Source: an archaeon (GTDB taxonomy: Archaea; Nanobdellota; Nanobdellia; Pacearchaeales; GW2011-AR1). From it: a stretch of 10,334 bases of DNA. Of the stretch, positions 1-6,455 are shown one piece after another (positions within the stretch are counted from its first letter, which is position 1; each line of letters starts with the position of its first letter). The notes below the pieces were generated by a model, which was given only the letters and a program-made list of their open reading frames with translations, did not search any database and was not told the DNA's origin. The DNA lies in contig DAIENA010000021.1 of assembly GCA_027341315.1 (NCBI GenBank), forward strand, positions 1 to 10,334, given 5' to 3'. The translations under genes and the position numbers were made by a program.

Positions 1-813
1 ACAAACGGGAAAGTTTACCTGATTTTATTCAACGTGAAAAAAGGAATTCTTGAAAACAAAAAATCCTACGAATTTGATTACAAAAGGGATTTCCTTGAAG
101 AATTTTTAATTCAGTATTATGATGAAAACAAAATTCCTAAAAAAATAATTTTGCCTGAAAGTGTAACGGAGTCGCTTTCTGAATTTTTATCCGGGAAAAA
201 AGGAAAAAAAGTTGAAATTTTGGTTCCGTTAAGAGGGGAATTAAAAACTCTTCTTGAACTTGTAAAAAGAAATGTTGAAATTCAATTTTTCGGAAATTTA
301 GAAAAAGTTAATTCTTTAAAAAATTCTCTTGGGCTGGGATTTTCTCCGGCGGTAATAGAATGTTTTGACATTTCTCACCTTGGAGGAAGCGAAGTCGTCG
401 CGTCGATGGTCGAGTTCAGAAACGGAAAACCGGATAAATCAAATTACAGAAAATTCAAAATAAAAACGTTTGAAGGAAACGACGACTTTAAGGCGATGAA
501 CGAAGTTGTGAAAAGAAGATATTTAAGGTTAAAACGGGAAAACGAACCGATGCCGGACTTAGTCGTTATCGACGGCGGGGCGGGGCAGTTAAGTTCGTCC
601 ATAAAAGCGCTTGAAGAAGCGAACGTAAAAATTCCTATAATTTCTTTAGCCAAAAGAGAAGAAGAAATTTATTTTCCCGACGGCAACATTTTGTGTTTCG
701 ATTTGAAAGACAAAGGTCTTTTATTTTTAAGGGAAATTCGTGACGAAGCTCATCGTTTCGCGGTGAAGTTCCAAAGAGAAAGAAGAACGAAGAAGTTTTT
801 TGAGGGGATTTAA
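1..813 (+). CDS. uvrC: UvrABC excinuclease subunit C, C-terminal part (5' end outside window)
   Basis: The reading frame is open from the first base, so the GTG at 34 is internal and the true start lies upstream; 270 residues are visible. UvrC makes the two incisions around bulky DNA lesions once UvrB is loaded. The visible part is the RNase H-like nuclease domain that makes the 5' cut. Counting from base 1, its catalytic positions are D123 in CFDISH, D191 in VVIDGG and H251 in DEAHRFAV, and the family's DDFKAMNEVVKRRY stretch lies between them. The protein stops about 15 residues after DEAHRFAV, where bacterial UvrC normally continues into a tandem helix-hairpin-helix domain. No HhH coding is seen in any forward frame downstream, so this looks like a natural short form rather than a frameshift. 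uvrB lies downstream, separated by the 980-3008 cassette. Identity is very secure. Confidence 0.96.
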   Translation, partial: TNGKVYLILFNVKKGILENKKSYEFDYKRDFLEEFLIQYYDENKIPKKIILPESVTESLSEFLSGKKGKKVEILVPLRGELKTLLELVKRNVEIQFFGNLEKVNSLKNSLGLGFSPAVIECFDISHLGGSEVVASMVEFRNGKPDKSNYRKFKIKTFEGNDDFKAMNEVVKRRYLRLKRENEPMPDLVVIDGGAGQLSSSIKALEEANVKIPIISLAKREEEIYFPDGNILCFDLKDKGLLFLREIRDEAHRFAVKFQRERRTKKFFEGI

Positions 814-826
814 AGGTTAATGGAAA

Positions 827-841
827 AATTTTTATATTTTG
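827..841 (+). terminator. Putative T-tract terminator after uvrC
   Basis: Two T-runs (829-833 and 837-840) follow the uvrC stop codon by about 15 bases. Archaeal termination commonly uses oligo-U without a hairpin, and no strong hairpin is seen here. The surrounding sequence is AT-rich, so specificity is low. Confidence 0.3.
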
Positions 842-950
842 TTTACTACCCTATTGAAAAATTTATAATAAAATTATATATTATTTACTGTGGATGGAAA
901 TGTACACCACTTTTTATACATTTTTTATACCTATCTTTTAAATAGAAATG

Positions 951-961
951 TTTAAAAATAT
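951..961 (+). promoter_or_regulatory. TATA-like box for the four-gene cassette
   Basis: TTTAAAAATA is centred about 25 bp before the ATG at 980, the normal archaeal TATA-to-start-site distance. The predicted transcript would begin at or next to the start codon (leaderless). It gives the cassette its own promoter, independent of uvrC. Confidence 0.55.
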
Positions 962-979
962 ACCAGTTGTAATATTTTT

Positions 980-1372
980 ATGGAAAAATTTGAAGATATA
1001 AAAAACAAGTTTATTGTTGATGAAGCAAAATATCCCAAAGAGAAATTAACTAGTTTAATGAATGTACTTTTTAATTTTGTGAGGGTAAGTAAAGATGGGC
1101 AGGTGGTGGTAGTTAAGCAAGTTCCAACAAGAAAAGTATTACCTCTTATTTTAAGCGCAAGATTTATTGCAAACAAAGTTGAAAATGAAATTGATGAGTG
1201 GATGACTCGTGATGAGCTGATGGAGTATTCTTATTTAAAAAAAGAGGTCTTCACGGCAAGATTTAATGAGCTATTAAGGGAAGGTATGGGTGATAAAAAA
1301 GATGAAAAAATTAAAGCAAAGAATATCCTTCTTGTAGAAAGATTTTTGAAACAATTAGAGGAAAAAAAATGA
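980..1372 (+). CDS. Conserved-looking small winged-helix-like protein, cassette gene 1
   Basis: Function not recognised. The 130-residue protein is soluble and charged, with no signal peptide or membrane segment. It has an N-terminal helical part with an IKxxFxVDEA stretch, a short beta-like segment (residues 33-45, FVRVSKDGQVVVV), then a helical region about 50-105 that looks like a helix-turn-helix, and a basic C-terminal helix. The same order appears in the next two genes, so the three look like diverged tandem paralogues. It begins about 25 bp after a TATA-like box and its stop overlaps the next start as ATGA, so translation is probably coupled. Asp codons are almost all GAT, unlike the GAC-rich uvrB downstream. 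DNA binding is an inference from the predicted fold only. Confidence 0.8.
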   Translation: MEKFEDIKNKFIVDEAKYPKEKLTSLMNVLFNFVRVSKDGQVVVVKQVPTRKVLPLILSARFIANKVENEIDEWMTRDELMEYSYLKKEVFTARFNELLREGMGDKKDEKIKAKNILLVERFLKQLEEKK

Positions 1373-1764
1373 CTGAAGAAACCCTTGGAGAGAGAATAAA
1401 AGCAGAAATGATGGTGGATCACGCCAATAGTTTAGAGAAAAATTTTGAGATTGCAAAACAAATTATCAAGATTACTCGCACTGGGATGGTGGAGGTTTTG
1501 AATAAGGAAAAACTTGGAGGAGTTGAGAAAATTCAGGTATATTTAATTGGGAAGAGGTATGCTAAGGAAGCAGGATTAGTTGAGTCTGAATATGTTTCGA
1601 GCAATGAGATTTGCAATGAATTAAGTCTTAAAGGAGGTTCTGTTAGACCTTGGATAAAAATTCTCCGGGATTCTGGGGAGATTGAGAGCAATGGAGGGGG
1701 CATAGCAATAAAATTTAATTATATAGAGAGTATATTAAAAAGGGTATTAAGAAAAAATGGATGA
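1369..1764 (+). CDS. Small winged-helix-like protein, cassette gene 2 (paralogue of gene 1)
   Basis: Function not recognised. The 131-residue product has the clearest version of the cassette fold. IIKITRTGMVEVL (32-44) matches FVRVSKDGQVVVV of gene 1. YLIGKRYAKEAGLVESEYVS follows, then a helix-turn-helix-like NEICNELSLKGGSVRPWIKI and LRDSGEIE, with a wing-like GGGIAIKFN and a last helix ending in KRVLRK. Such an 'EI..EL.(L)...SV..W...LR' pattern is typical of winged-helix DNA-binding or protein-interaction modules. The start is an ATGA overlap with the previous gene, with GAGG about 9 bases upstream as a possible ribosome-binding site. Its stop overlaps the next gene by 8 bases (ATGGATGA). 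A regulator or adaptor role is inferred; no enzymatic motif is visible. Confidence 0.8.
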   Translation: MTEETLGERIKAEMMVDHANSLEKNFEIAKQIIKITRTGMVEVLNKEKLGGVEKIQVYLIGKRYAKEAGLVESEYVSSNEICNELSLKGGSVRPWIKILRDSGEIESNGGGIAIKFNYIESILKRVLRKNG

Positions 1765-2281
1765 AGAAATAAAAAAAGAATTTGAGAAGGTGTGGAAAAA
1801 ATTAGGGGATATTGAAGGAAAAATAAATGAAAAAAATTTCTCACAGGAAAAGCAAGAGTTAAAGAGTCCTGAAGATAATAATTTTGAAGAAAAAATTTTG
1901 AAATTTTGTAACGAACTAGATATCGAAAGAAAAGACTTTGATTTAATTTGTTATTTAAGAAACAAAGAGATTTTTTTACTTAAACCAATTGAGGGTAAAA
2001 ATGAATCAGAGAGACAAGTAAAAACATCATTAGTGTTATTAACCATAAAAGACTCTTTGTTTGATGATGATTTTATTGGTTCTTCAGAGATCTCAACGGT
2101 TCTAATGAAACTGGGGATAAAATCAATTTCTAATTTAAGCACAAATTTGAATAAGGAAAGGCGATTTTTCATTCCTGAGGGGGTTAAGGCAAGTAAAAAG
2201 TTTGGGTTTAGAATTACAGTCCCGGGGAAGATTGAAGGGAAAAAGATAATAAAAAGTTTTTTAGAAAAAGATGGAGCTTAA
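1757..2281 (+). CDS. Winged-helix-like protein with N-terminal charged helix, cassette gene 3
   Basis: Function not recognised. At 174 residues it is the longest of the three related proteins because of an added N-terminus (about 1-50): a charged helix (DEEIKKEFEKVWKKLGDIEG) that could form a coiled coil, followed by a Glu/Lys/Asn-rich linker. From about residue 50 the paralogue pattern returns: a beta-like LICYLRNKEIFLLKP, a helix, then SSEISTVLMKLGIKSISNLSTNL in the helix-turn-helix position, a wing-like segment and a C-terminal IIKSFLEK helix. It is more diverged than genes 1 and 2. It overlaps the preceding gene by 8 bases and the next by 11 bases, so the set is translated as one unit. 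The N-terminal helix could mediate assembly with its neighbours (inference). Confidence 0.78.
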   Translation: MDEEIKKEFEKVWKKLGDIEGKINEKNFSQEKQELKSPEDNNFEEKILKFCNELDIERKDFDLICYLRNKEIFLLKPIEGKNESERQVKTSLVLLTIKDSLFDDDFIGSSEISTVLMKLGIKSISNLSTNLNKERRFFIPEGVKASKKFGFRITVPGKIEGKKIIKSFLEKDGA

Positions 2282-3008
2282 GAAATTTATTCAGTCAATT
2301 AAAGATTTTAAAGAGTTAAGAAATGGACAGCAAATACCTTTCTTTGCTTTTTTTCTTCAAGAAATTGAGAAAAAAGAAGGATTTACACAATCAGAGATCA
2401 AAAAATGTTTTTATGAAACAGACATTTATTTATCAATAAATTTATCAATTTATTTTAAAGAAAATTCAAGAAGAAAGAGAGATAAAAAACCAAAATATGT
2501 TCTCAAAAACGGGAAATATTATTTAGAAGCAAGTTTAAAGGAATCTCTTAGAAAATTTTTTGGGAAAGATGATGTTCATGAATCAGATGAAATCCTAATC
2601 CACACAAAACTTAGTGAGCGGTTTTATGACCATCTTATAGACGAAATTAATAATTCGTATTATCATGAAATTTATACGGGTTGTTTTATCCTTGCAAGAA
2701 AATTATTTGAAAATATGATTATAGATATTTTAAGGTCTAATTTCAAAAATGAGAAGGGATTATATCAAAATTCAAATCACAAAAAGAAATATAATGATTT
2801 TAGTGTCTTGCTAGATAATTTGAAAATAAAAAAAGCAGACTTGGGATTTACAACAACTGAAGTTGAAGAAGCTATCAACAAATTAAATTCTTATCGGGTA
2901 GAAGCAAACTCTAAAATCCATAGTATTGTGGATTTTGGAAAAGAAGATGATTTAAAAAAATATGACCTTGAATTAACATTTGATTTATTAAAAAGGATTT
3001 GGAAGTAA
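2271..3008 (+). CDS. Winged-helix plus HEPN/DUF4145-like protein, cassette gene 4
   Basis: The 245-residue soluble protein has two parts. Residues about 1-95 resemble a winged helix (PFFAFFLQEIEKKEGFTQSEI, then ISIYF-like helix and KYVLKNGKYYLEASLKES as the wing and last helix). Residues about 105-245 are all-helical: YHEIYTGCFILARKLFENMI is the type of helix seen in HEPN-fold DUF4145/Abi-like proteins, and the later R209..N213...H217 stretch (SYRVEANSKIHSI) sits where such proteins carry their R/N...H motif. The R-to-H spacing (seven residues between) is longer than the classic RNase RX4-6H, so RNase activity is uncertain. HEPN-type proteins are frequent in toxin-antitoxin and phage-defence loci, which fits an accessory cassette. 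The gene overlaps gene 3 by 11 bases. The family call is a motif-level judgement. Confidence 0.75.
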   Translation: MELKKFIQSIKDFKELRNGQQIPFFAFFLQEIEKKEGFTQSEIKKCFYETDIYLSINLSIYFKENSRRKRDKKPKYVLKNGKYYLEASLKESLRKFFGKDDVHESDEILIHTKLSERFYDHLIDEINNSYYHEIYTGCFILARKLFENMIIDILRSNFKNEKGLYQNSNHKKKYNDFSVLLDNLKIKKADLGFTTTEVEEAINKLNSYRVEANSKIHSIVDFGKEDDLKKYDLELTFDLLKRIWK

Positions 3009-3029
3009 ATTTTCCAGCACATACAAAAA

Positions 3030-3040
3030 TTTCTTAAACC
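3030..3040 (+). promoter_or_regulatory. TATA-like box for uvrB
   Basis: TTTCTTAAACC is centred about 25 bp before the uvrB ATG at 3060. This predicts a leaderless uvrB transcript independent of the upstream cassette. No Shine-Dalgarno motif is seen before the ATG, which agrees. Confidence 0.45.
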
Positions 3041-3059
3041 TAATCTTCGTCGCATTTTC

Positions 3060-5006
3060 ATGACGTCTCAAACAAAATTTAAAATCGTTTCAGAAAATAA
3101 ACCAACGGGCGACCAACCCGAAGCAATCAAGCAACTCGTTAGTGGAATTAATAGAGGCGCAAAAATGCAAACGCTCCTCGGAGTAACCGGTTCGGGAAAA
3201 ACTTTCACGATTGCTAACGTCATTGAAAAAGTCCAGATGCCGACCCTTGTTATCGCGCACAACAAAACTCTCGCGGCGCAGCTTTACGAAGAATTAAAAA
3301 CTCTTTTTCCCGAAAACAAAGTCGAATATTTCGTTTCTTATTATGATTATTATCAGCCCGAAAGTTACATTCCAACAACAGACCAGTATATCGAAAAAGA
3401 CGCGGCAATAAACTCACGCCTCGACCAGATGAGGCTCGCAGCGACGTCGTCGGTCCTTTCAAGAAGCGACACAATTATCGTTGCGTCCGTTTCATGCATT
3501 TATGGTTTAGGCAACCCCGAAAATTATATGGGTTTCAGATTCAGTCTTGAAAAAGGCGAAGAAATAGGAAGAAAAAATATTCTGCATAAATTAATTTCAT
3601 CCCAGTACGAAAGAAACGACATGGGCCTCTCCCCCGGAAAATTTCGCGTAAAGGGCGACACAATCGATTTTATACCGTCGGGTTTTGAAAACATAATAAG
3701 GGTGGAATTAGAAAAAGAAAAAATAGTTCGAATCGTCGAGCTTGACAAAGTAACCGGAGAAAAACAGGAAACTTGGGAGCACTTCACGGTTTATCCCGCA
3801 AGACATTTTGTAATTTCTGAGGATGAATTTGAGGAAGTGAAGTCTTCAATTCTAGAACAGTTAAAAATTGATTTACCCAAACTCGGACAACTCGAAGCGC
3901 ACCGCCTCAAACAAAGAACGATGTATGACCTGGAGATGATAAAAGAAACCGGATACTGCAAGGGAATAGAAAATTACTCGCGACACTTTGACAAAAGAAA
4001 TCCGGGCGAAAAACCTTACTGCCTTTTAGATTATTTCAGAGAAAATTTTTTAATCGTAATCGACGAGAGTCACCAAACGCTCCCCCAACTTCACGGAATG
4101 TATAAGGGTGATTTAGCACGAAAGAAAAATTTGATTGATTATGGTTTCAGATTAACTTCAGCGTATGACAACCGACCGCTAAAATTCGAAGAGTTTGAAG
4201 AATACTTAAAAAAACAAAAAACAATTTTTGTTTCAGCTACACCCGGGTTTTACGAAAGAGAAAAATCTTCAAAAATCGTCGAGCAGATTATAAGACCCAC
4301 AGGACTTTTAGACCCGGAAGTGGAAGTTAGATCGGCAAAGTCCCAGGTTAAAGACGTAACCGAAGAAATAAGAAACGTCGTAAAAAAAGGAAACAGGATT
4401 TTGGTAACGACGCTGACAAAAAAACTCGCCGAAGAGTTAACTGATTATCTAGCAGAAAACGAAATTAAGGCACGGTACTTGCATTCCGAAATTGACACTC
4501 TTGAAAGAACAGAAATAATCAGGGAACTGCGCCTCGGAGAGTTTGACGTTTTAGTCGGAATAAATTTATTAAGGGAAGGTCTTGACATCCCGGAAGTCGG
4601 GTTTGTCGGAATTCTCGACGCTGACAAAGAGGGATTTTTACGTAACGACAAATCTTTAATTCAGACAATCGGAAGAGCCGCAAGAAATTCAGAGTCAAAA
4701 GTCATCCTTTACGCCGACACAATCACCGAATCGATAGAAACCGCAATTAATGAAACAAAGAGAAGAAGAGAAATTCAGATGAAGTTTAACGTCGAAAATA
4801 AAATCACACCAAAAACTATAATTAAACCAATTCGAGAAAAAGAAGTCGAAGTGACGGACACAAAACACATTCCAAAAAAAGAAATTCCGAATTTGATTAT
4901 AGAGTTGGATAAGGAGATGAAAGACGCGGCCGAAAACCTCGACTTTGAAACTGCAATAAGAATAAAAAACAGAATTTCCGAATTACAAAAAAGAATTGAT
5001 AATTAA
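3060..5006 (+). CDS. uvrB: UvrABC excinuclease subunit B (damage-verifying helicase-like ATPase)
   Basis: UvrB verifies DNA damage delivered by UvrA, forms the stable pre-incision complex and recruits UvrC. At 648 residues it is full-length for the family (E. coli 673). Landmarks run in order: FKIVSENKPTGDQPEAI at the N-terminus; Walker A GVTGSGKT at 41-48; the aromatic beta-hairpin stretch YFVSYYDYYQPESYIP that clamps a DNA strand; Walker B DESH at 335-338; SATPG at 392-396; and the motif VI QTIGRAARN at 535-543. The C-terminal UVR coiled-coil domain (about 607-645), which contacts UvrC, is present. The ATG start fits the usual N-terminus and a TATA-like box 25 bp upstream. Codons are GAC- and GTC-rich, unlike the preceding cassette. 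The gene ends 1 bp from a convergent gene. In archaea UvrABC is generally viewed as acquired from bacteria. Confidence 0.98.
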   Translation: MTSQTKFKIVSENKPTGDQPEAIKQLVSGINRGAKMQTLLGVTGSGKTFTIANVIEKVQMPTLVIAHNKTLAAQLYEELKTLFPENKVEYFVSYYDYYQPESYIPTTDQYIEKDAAINSRLDQMRLAATSSVLSRSDTIIVASVSCIYGLGNPENYMGFRFSLEKGEEIGRKNILHKLISSQYERNDMGLSPGKFRVKGDTIDFIPSGFENIIRVELEKEKIVRIVELDKVTGEKQETWEHFTVYPARHFVISEDEFEEVKSSILEQLKIDLPKLGQLEAHRLKQRTMYDLEMIKETGYCKGIENYSRHFDKRNPGEKPYCLLDYFRENFLIVIDESHQTLPQLHGMYKGDLARKKNLIDYGFRLTSAYDNRPLKFEEFEEYLKKQKTIFVSATPGFYEREKSSKIVEQIIRPTGLLDPEVEVRSAKSQVKDVTEEIRNVVKKGNRILVTTLTKKLAEELTDYLAENEIKARYLHSEIDTLERTEIIRELRLGEFDVLVGINLLREGLDIPEVGFVGILDADKEGFLRNDKSLIQTIGRAARNSESKVILYADTITESIETAINETKRRREIQMKFNVENKITPKTIIKPIREKEVEVTDTKHIPKKEIPNLIIELDKEMKDAAENLDFETAIRIKNRISELQKRIDN

Positions 5007-5007
5007 T

Positions 5008-5214
5008 TTATTCTCTTAAGACAACTTTGTATTTTTTATCGAATTGTTTTTGTTTTGAAAAATTTATCGCGCCTTCGATTGTTATTGCAACTCCTGCAAG
5101 AAGCCAGAACCAGTCCGAATCGATATTAATTGAAAAAATAAGTTTTAACAAAGTTCCGACGATAAGAAGAACTCCGAACAAAACCAAAACTTCATATTTC
5201 AAATAATTGGTCAT
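5008..5214 (-). CDS. Small two-helix membrane protein
   Basis: The 68-residue product is not assigned to a family. It has two hydrophobic segments, about residues 8-28 (VLVLFGVLLIVGTLLKLIF) and 34-52 (DWFWLLAGVAITIEGAINF), with a short polar link and a basic C-terminal tail (KQKQFDKKYKVVLRE). It is the last gene of a three-gene membrane operon: its ATG overlaps the stop of the LysE-like gene as ATGA. Coupling suggests a small partner or accessory of the exporter, but that is inference. It converges on uvrB with one base between stop codons. Confidence 0.72.
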   Translation of the reverse strand: MTNYLKYEVLVLFGVLLIVGTLLKLIFSINIDSDWFWLLAGVAITIEGAINFSKQKQFDKKYKVVLRE

Positions 5215-5825
5215 GATAAAAATATTCCTCTTGCAAGGAGATAAGCTCCTGTAAAAAAGATTATTCCCCCTATAATTTTATTTACAATATCAATTACACT
5301 TTGTCTTATTTTTCTTTTATATTTAATAACCATCCAATTTAGGAAGGTGATTGAAATAATTGACCCGGCAAAAGTTGATACAGCTAAGAGAAGAGACAGT
5401 GAATAATTTCCTGCAATTATTCCGAGTCCTAAAATTGCATAAAGCGCCAAAAAAGAAAAAATTACAAAGGGGCTTGCAAGAGCAATTGAAAGTCCGGAAA
5501 AAAAATCTTTTTTTCCGCTGTCGATTCCGTTGCTGAATGAAAACCTTGTCGAAAACTCTTTAAGTCCGACGACAATTAAAAAAATTCCTCCGATACTCTG
5601 TATTGAAGCTTCGTGTTCGATGAGAAAGGAAGAAATAATCGTAATCCCAAAACTTGCAACAAGTGCAAAAAGAGCGTCGGCAACAGACGCCCCGAGACCG
5701 ACAAAATATCCGCCGTAATTACTGTCTGCAAGACTTTTTTTTATGCAGTACGCGCCGACGGGTCCAAACGGAACGCCGGAAGTAAATCCAACAAGCAAGC
5801 CCGAGAAGATAATCCAAAAAATCAT
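5211..5825 (-). CDS. LysE/RhtB-family transporter
   Basis: The 204-residue integral membrane protein has about six hydrophobic segments, the size and topology of the LysE superfamily, which exports amino acids and other small metabolites. The family's N-terminal signature is visible as a glycine/proline-rich turn after the first helix (GVPFGPVGAYCIKKSL, residues 17-32), followed by the GxGASxADALFALVASFG stretch in helix 2. The central loop (FSNGIDSGKKDF) is short and polar, and the second half repeats the helix pattern with SPFVIFSF. The substrate cannot be read from sequence. It lies one base after the 113-aa anchored protein and overlaps the next gene by ATGA, so all three are probably one transcript. 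Confidence 0.85.
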   Translation of the reverse strand: MIFWIIFSGLLVGFTSGVPFGPVGAYCIKKSLADSNYGGYFVGLGASVADALFALVASFGITIISSFLIEHEASIQSIGGIFLIVVGLKEFSTRFSFSNGIDSGKKDFFSGLSIALASPFVIFSFLALYAILGLGIIAGNYSLSLLLAVSTFAGSIISITFLNWMVIKYKRKIRQSVIDIVNKIIGGIIFFTGAYLLARGIFLS

Positions 5826-5826
5826 T

Positions 5827-6168
5827 TTATTTTATATTAACTTTAACATCAGAATTTCCAAAAGTTCTTTCTGTATGCATTTCATTTTCTAATATAACTT
5901 TATTTCTAATGTTTAAAAAATTTGTCTTTGAAGTTTTTTCATAGTATTCGTCCCCATACTGGGAAATTATGTGGACATTTTCTTCCTTGTAATAAATTCC
6001 GTTTCTTAAAACCTGCTCCGAATTTCTTTCGTACAATGAAAAACTATTCGCCTTGGCGTCGGAAGTTCTTTCTCCGGGCAAAAAATAAATTGAAGTAAGA
6101 ATAACCCCCAAAATTAAAACTATTAAAATTCCTCCGAGAATAAATTCAATTTGTTTCTCTCTTTCCAT
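5827..6168 (-). CDS. Single-pass membrane-anchored protein of unknown function
   Basis: The 113-residue protein has a charged N-terminus (MEREKQIEF), one transmembrane helix at about 8-31 (FILGGILIVLILGVILTSIY), then about 80 polar residues likely outside the cell. The polar part alternates charged and aromatic residues, is probably a small beta-rich domain, and has no cysteine or recognised motif. The positive-inside rule fits an N-in orientation. It is the first gene of the minus-strand operon, one base ahead of the LysE-like gene, and its ATG lies about 25 bp downstream of a TATA-like box, so a leaderless transcript is predicted. No function is assigned. Confidence 0.72.
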   Translation of the reverse strand: MEREKQIEFILGGILIVLILGVILTSIYFLPGERTSDAKANSFSLYERNSEQVLRNGIYYKEENVHIISQYGDEYYEKTSKTNFLNIRNKVILENEMHTERTFGNSDVKVNIK

Positions 6169-6187
6169 TGTTTAATATGGAATTTTA

Positions 6188-6198
6188 CATTTATAATC
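6188..6198 (-). promoter_or_regulatory. TATA-like box for the minus-strand membrane operon
   Basis: On the minus strand the element reads GATTATAAATG and is centred about 25 bp before the ATG at 6168. It shares an 80-bp divergent intergenic region with the promoter of the 41-aa ORF on the other strand. Confidence 0.55.
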
Positions 6199-6218
6199 TT
6201 TTATGGGATTTAGTTAAT

Positions 6219-6228
6219 GTATAAAAAG
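6219..6228 (+). promoter_or_regulatory. TATA-like box for the 41-aa ORF
   Basis: GTATAAAAAG is centred about 25 bp before the ATG at 6249, matching archaeal TATA spacing for a leaderless start. It is the closest match in the window to an ideal archaeal TATA box. Confidence 0.55.
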
Positions 6229-6248
6229 TTCAACTTCCAATATAATTC

Positions 6249-6374
6249 ATGAAAAAGTTAGTTGTGTTAAATTCAATAATTGCGCTAATCTTAATTTACC
6301 TTGCATTCAAAATAGACTGGCTTTTTCTTGCGGGGGCAGTTTTATTGATGATAATTAATCAAAAACTTTTATTG
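6249..6374 (+). CDS. Very small (41-aa) two-helix membrane protein
   Basis: This short ORF encodes MKKLVVLNSIIALILIYLAF, then KIDWLFLAGAVLLMIINQ and a short tail, ending at TGA 6372-6374. It has two hydrophobic segments (about 5-20 and 24-36) joined by a KIDW turn, and a basic N-terminus that suggests both ends face the cytoplasm. Support comes from the ideal TATA-like box 25 bp upstream and a T8 tract just after the stop, which together make a complete transcription unit. The pattern resembles the 68-aa protein at 5008-5214, which also has a DW turn before the second helix. No family is recognised. It could still be a chance ORF, as AT-rich DNA encodes hydrophobic residues easily. Confidence 0.5.
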
Positions 6375-6386
6375 AACAAAAAATAA

Positions 6387-6394
6387 ATTTTTTT
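6387..6394 (+). terminator. Putative T8 terminator
   Basis: A run of eight T bases lies 12 bases after the stop of the 41-aa ORF and before the xerA promoter, where an archaeal oligo-U terminator is expected. Confidence 0.4.
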
Positions 6395-6416
6395 TAAAAT
6401 TTGTCGACTGAGAAAA

Positions 6417-6429
6417 TTATTTAAACAAA
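6417..6429 (+). promoter_or_regulatory. TATA-like box for the xerA operon
   Basis: TTATTTAAACAA is centred about 33 bp before the xerA ATG at 6456, predicting a short leader of about eight bases. GAAGGA at about 6445-6450 could serve as a ribosome-binding site in such a leader. Confidence 0.4.
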
Positions 6430-6455
6430 GTTCGTATAATCCTTGAAGGACACAA

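Noticed and set aside
811..979. Frameshift separating uvrC from its HhH domain
   Set aside because: The downstream sequence in all forward frames is AT-rich with stops and shows no HhH-type Gly-Ile-Gly motif.
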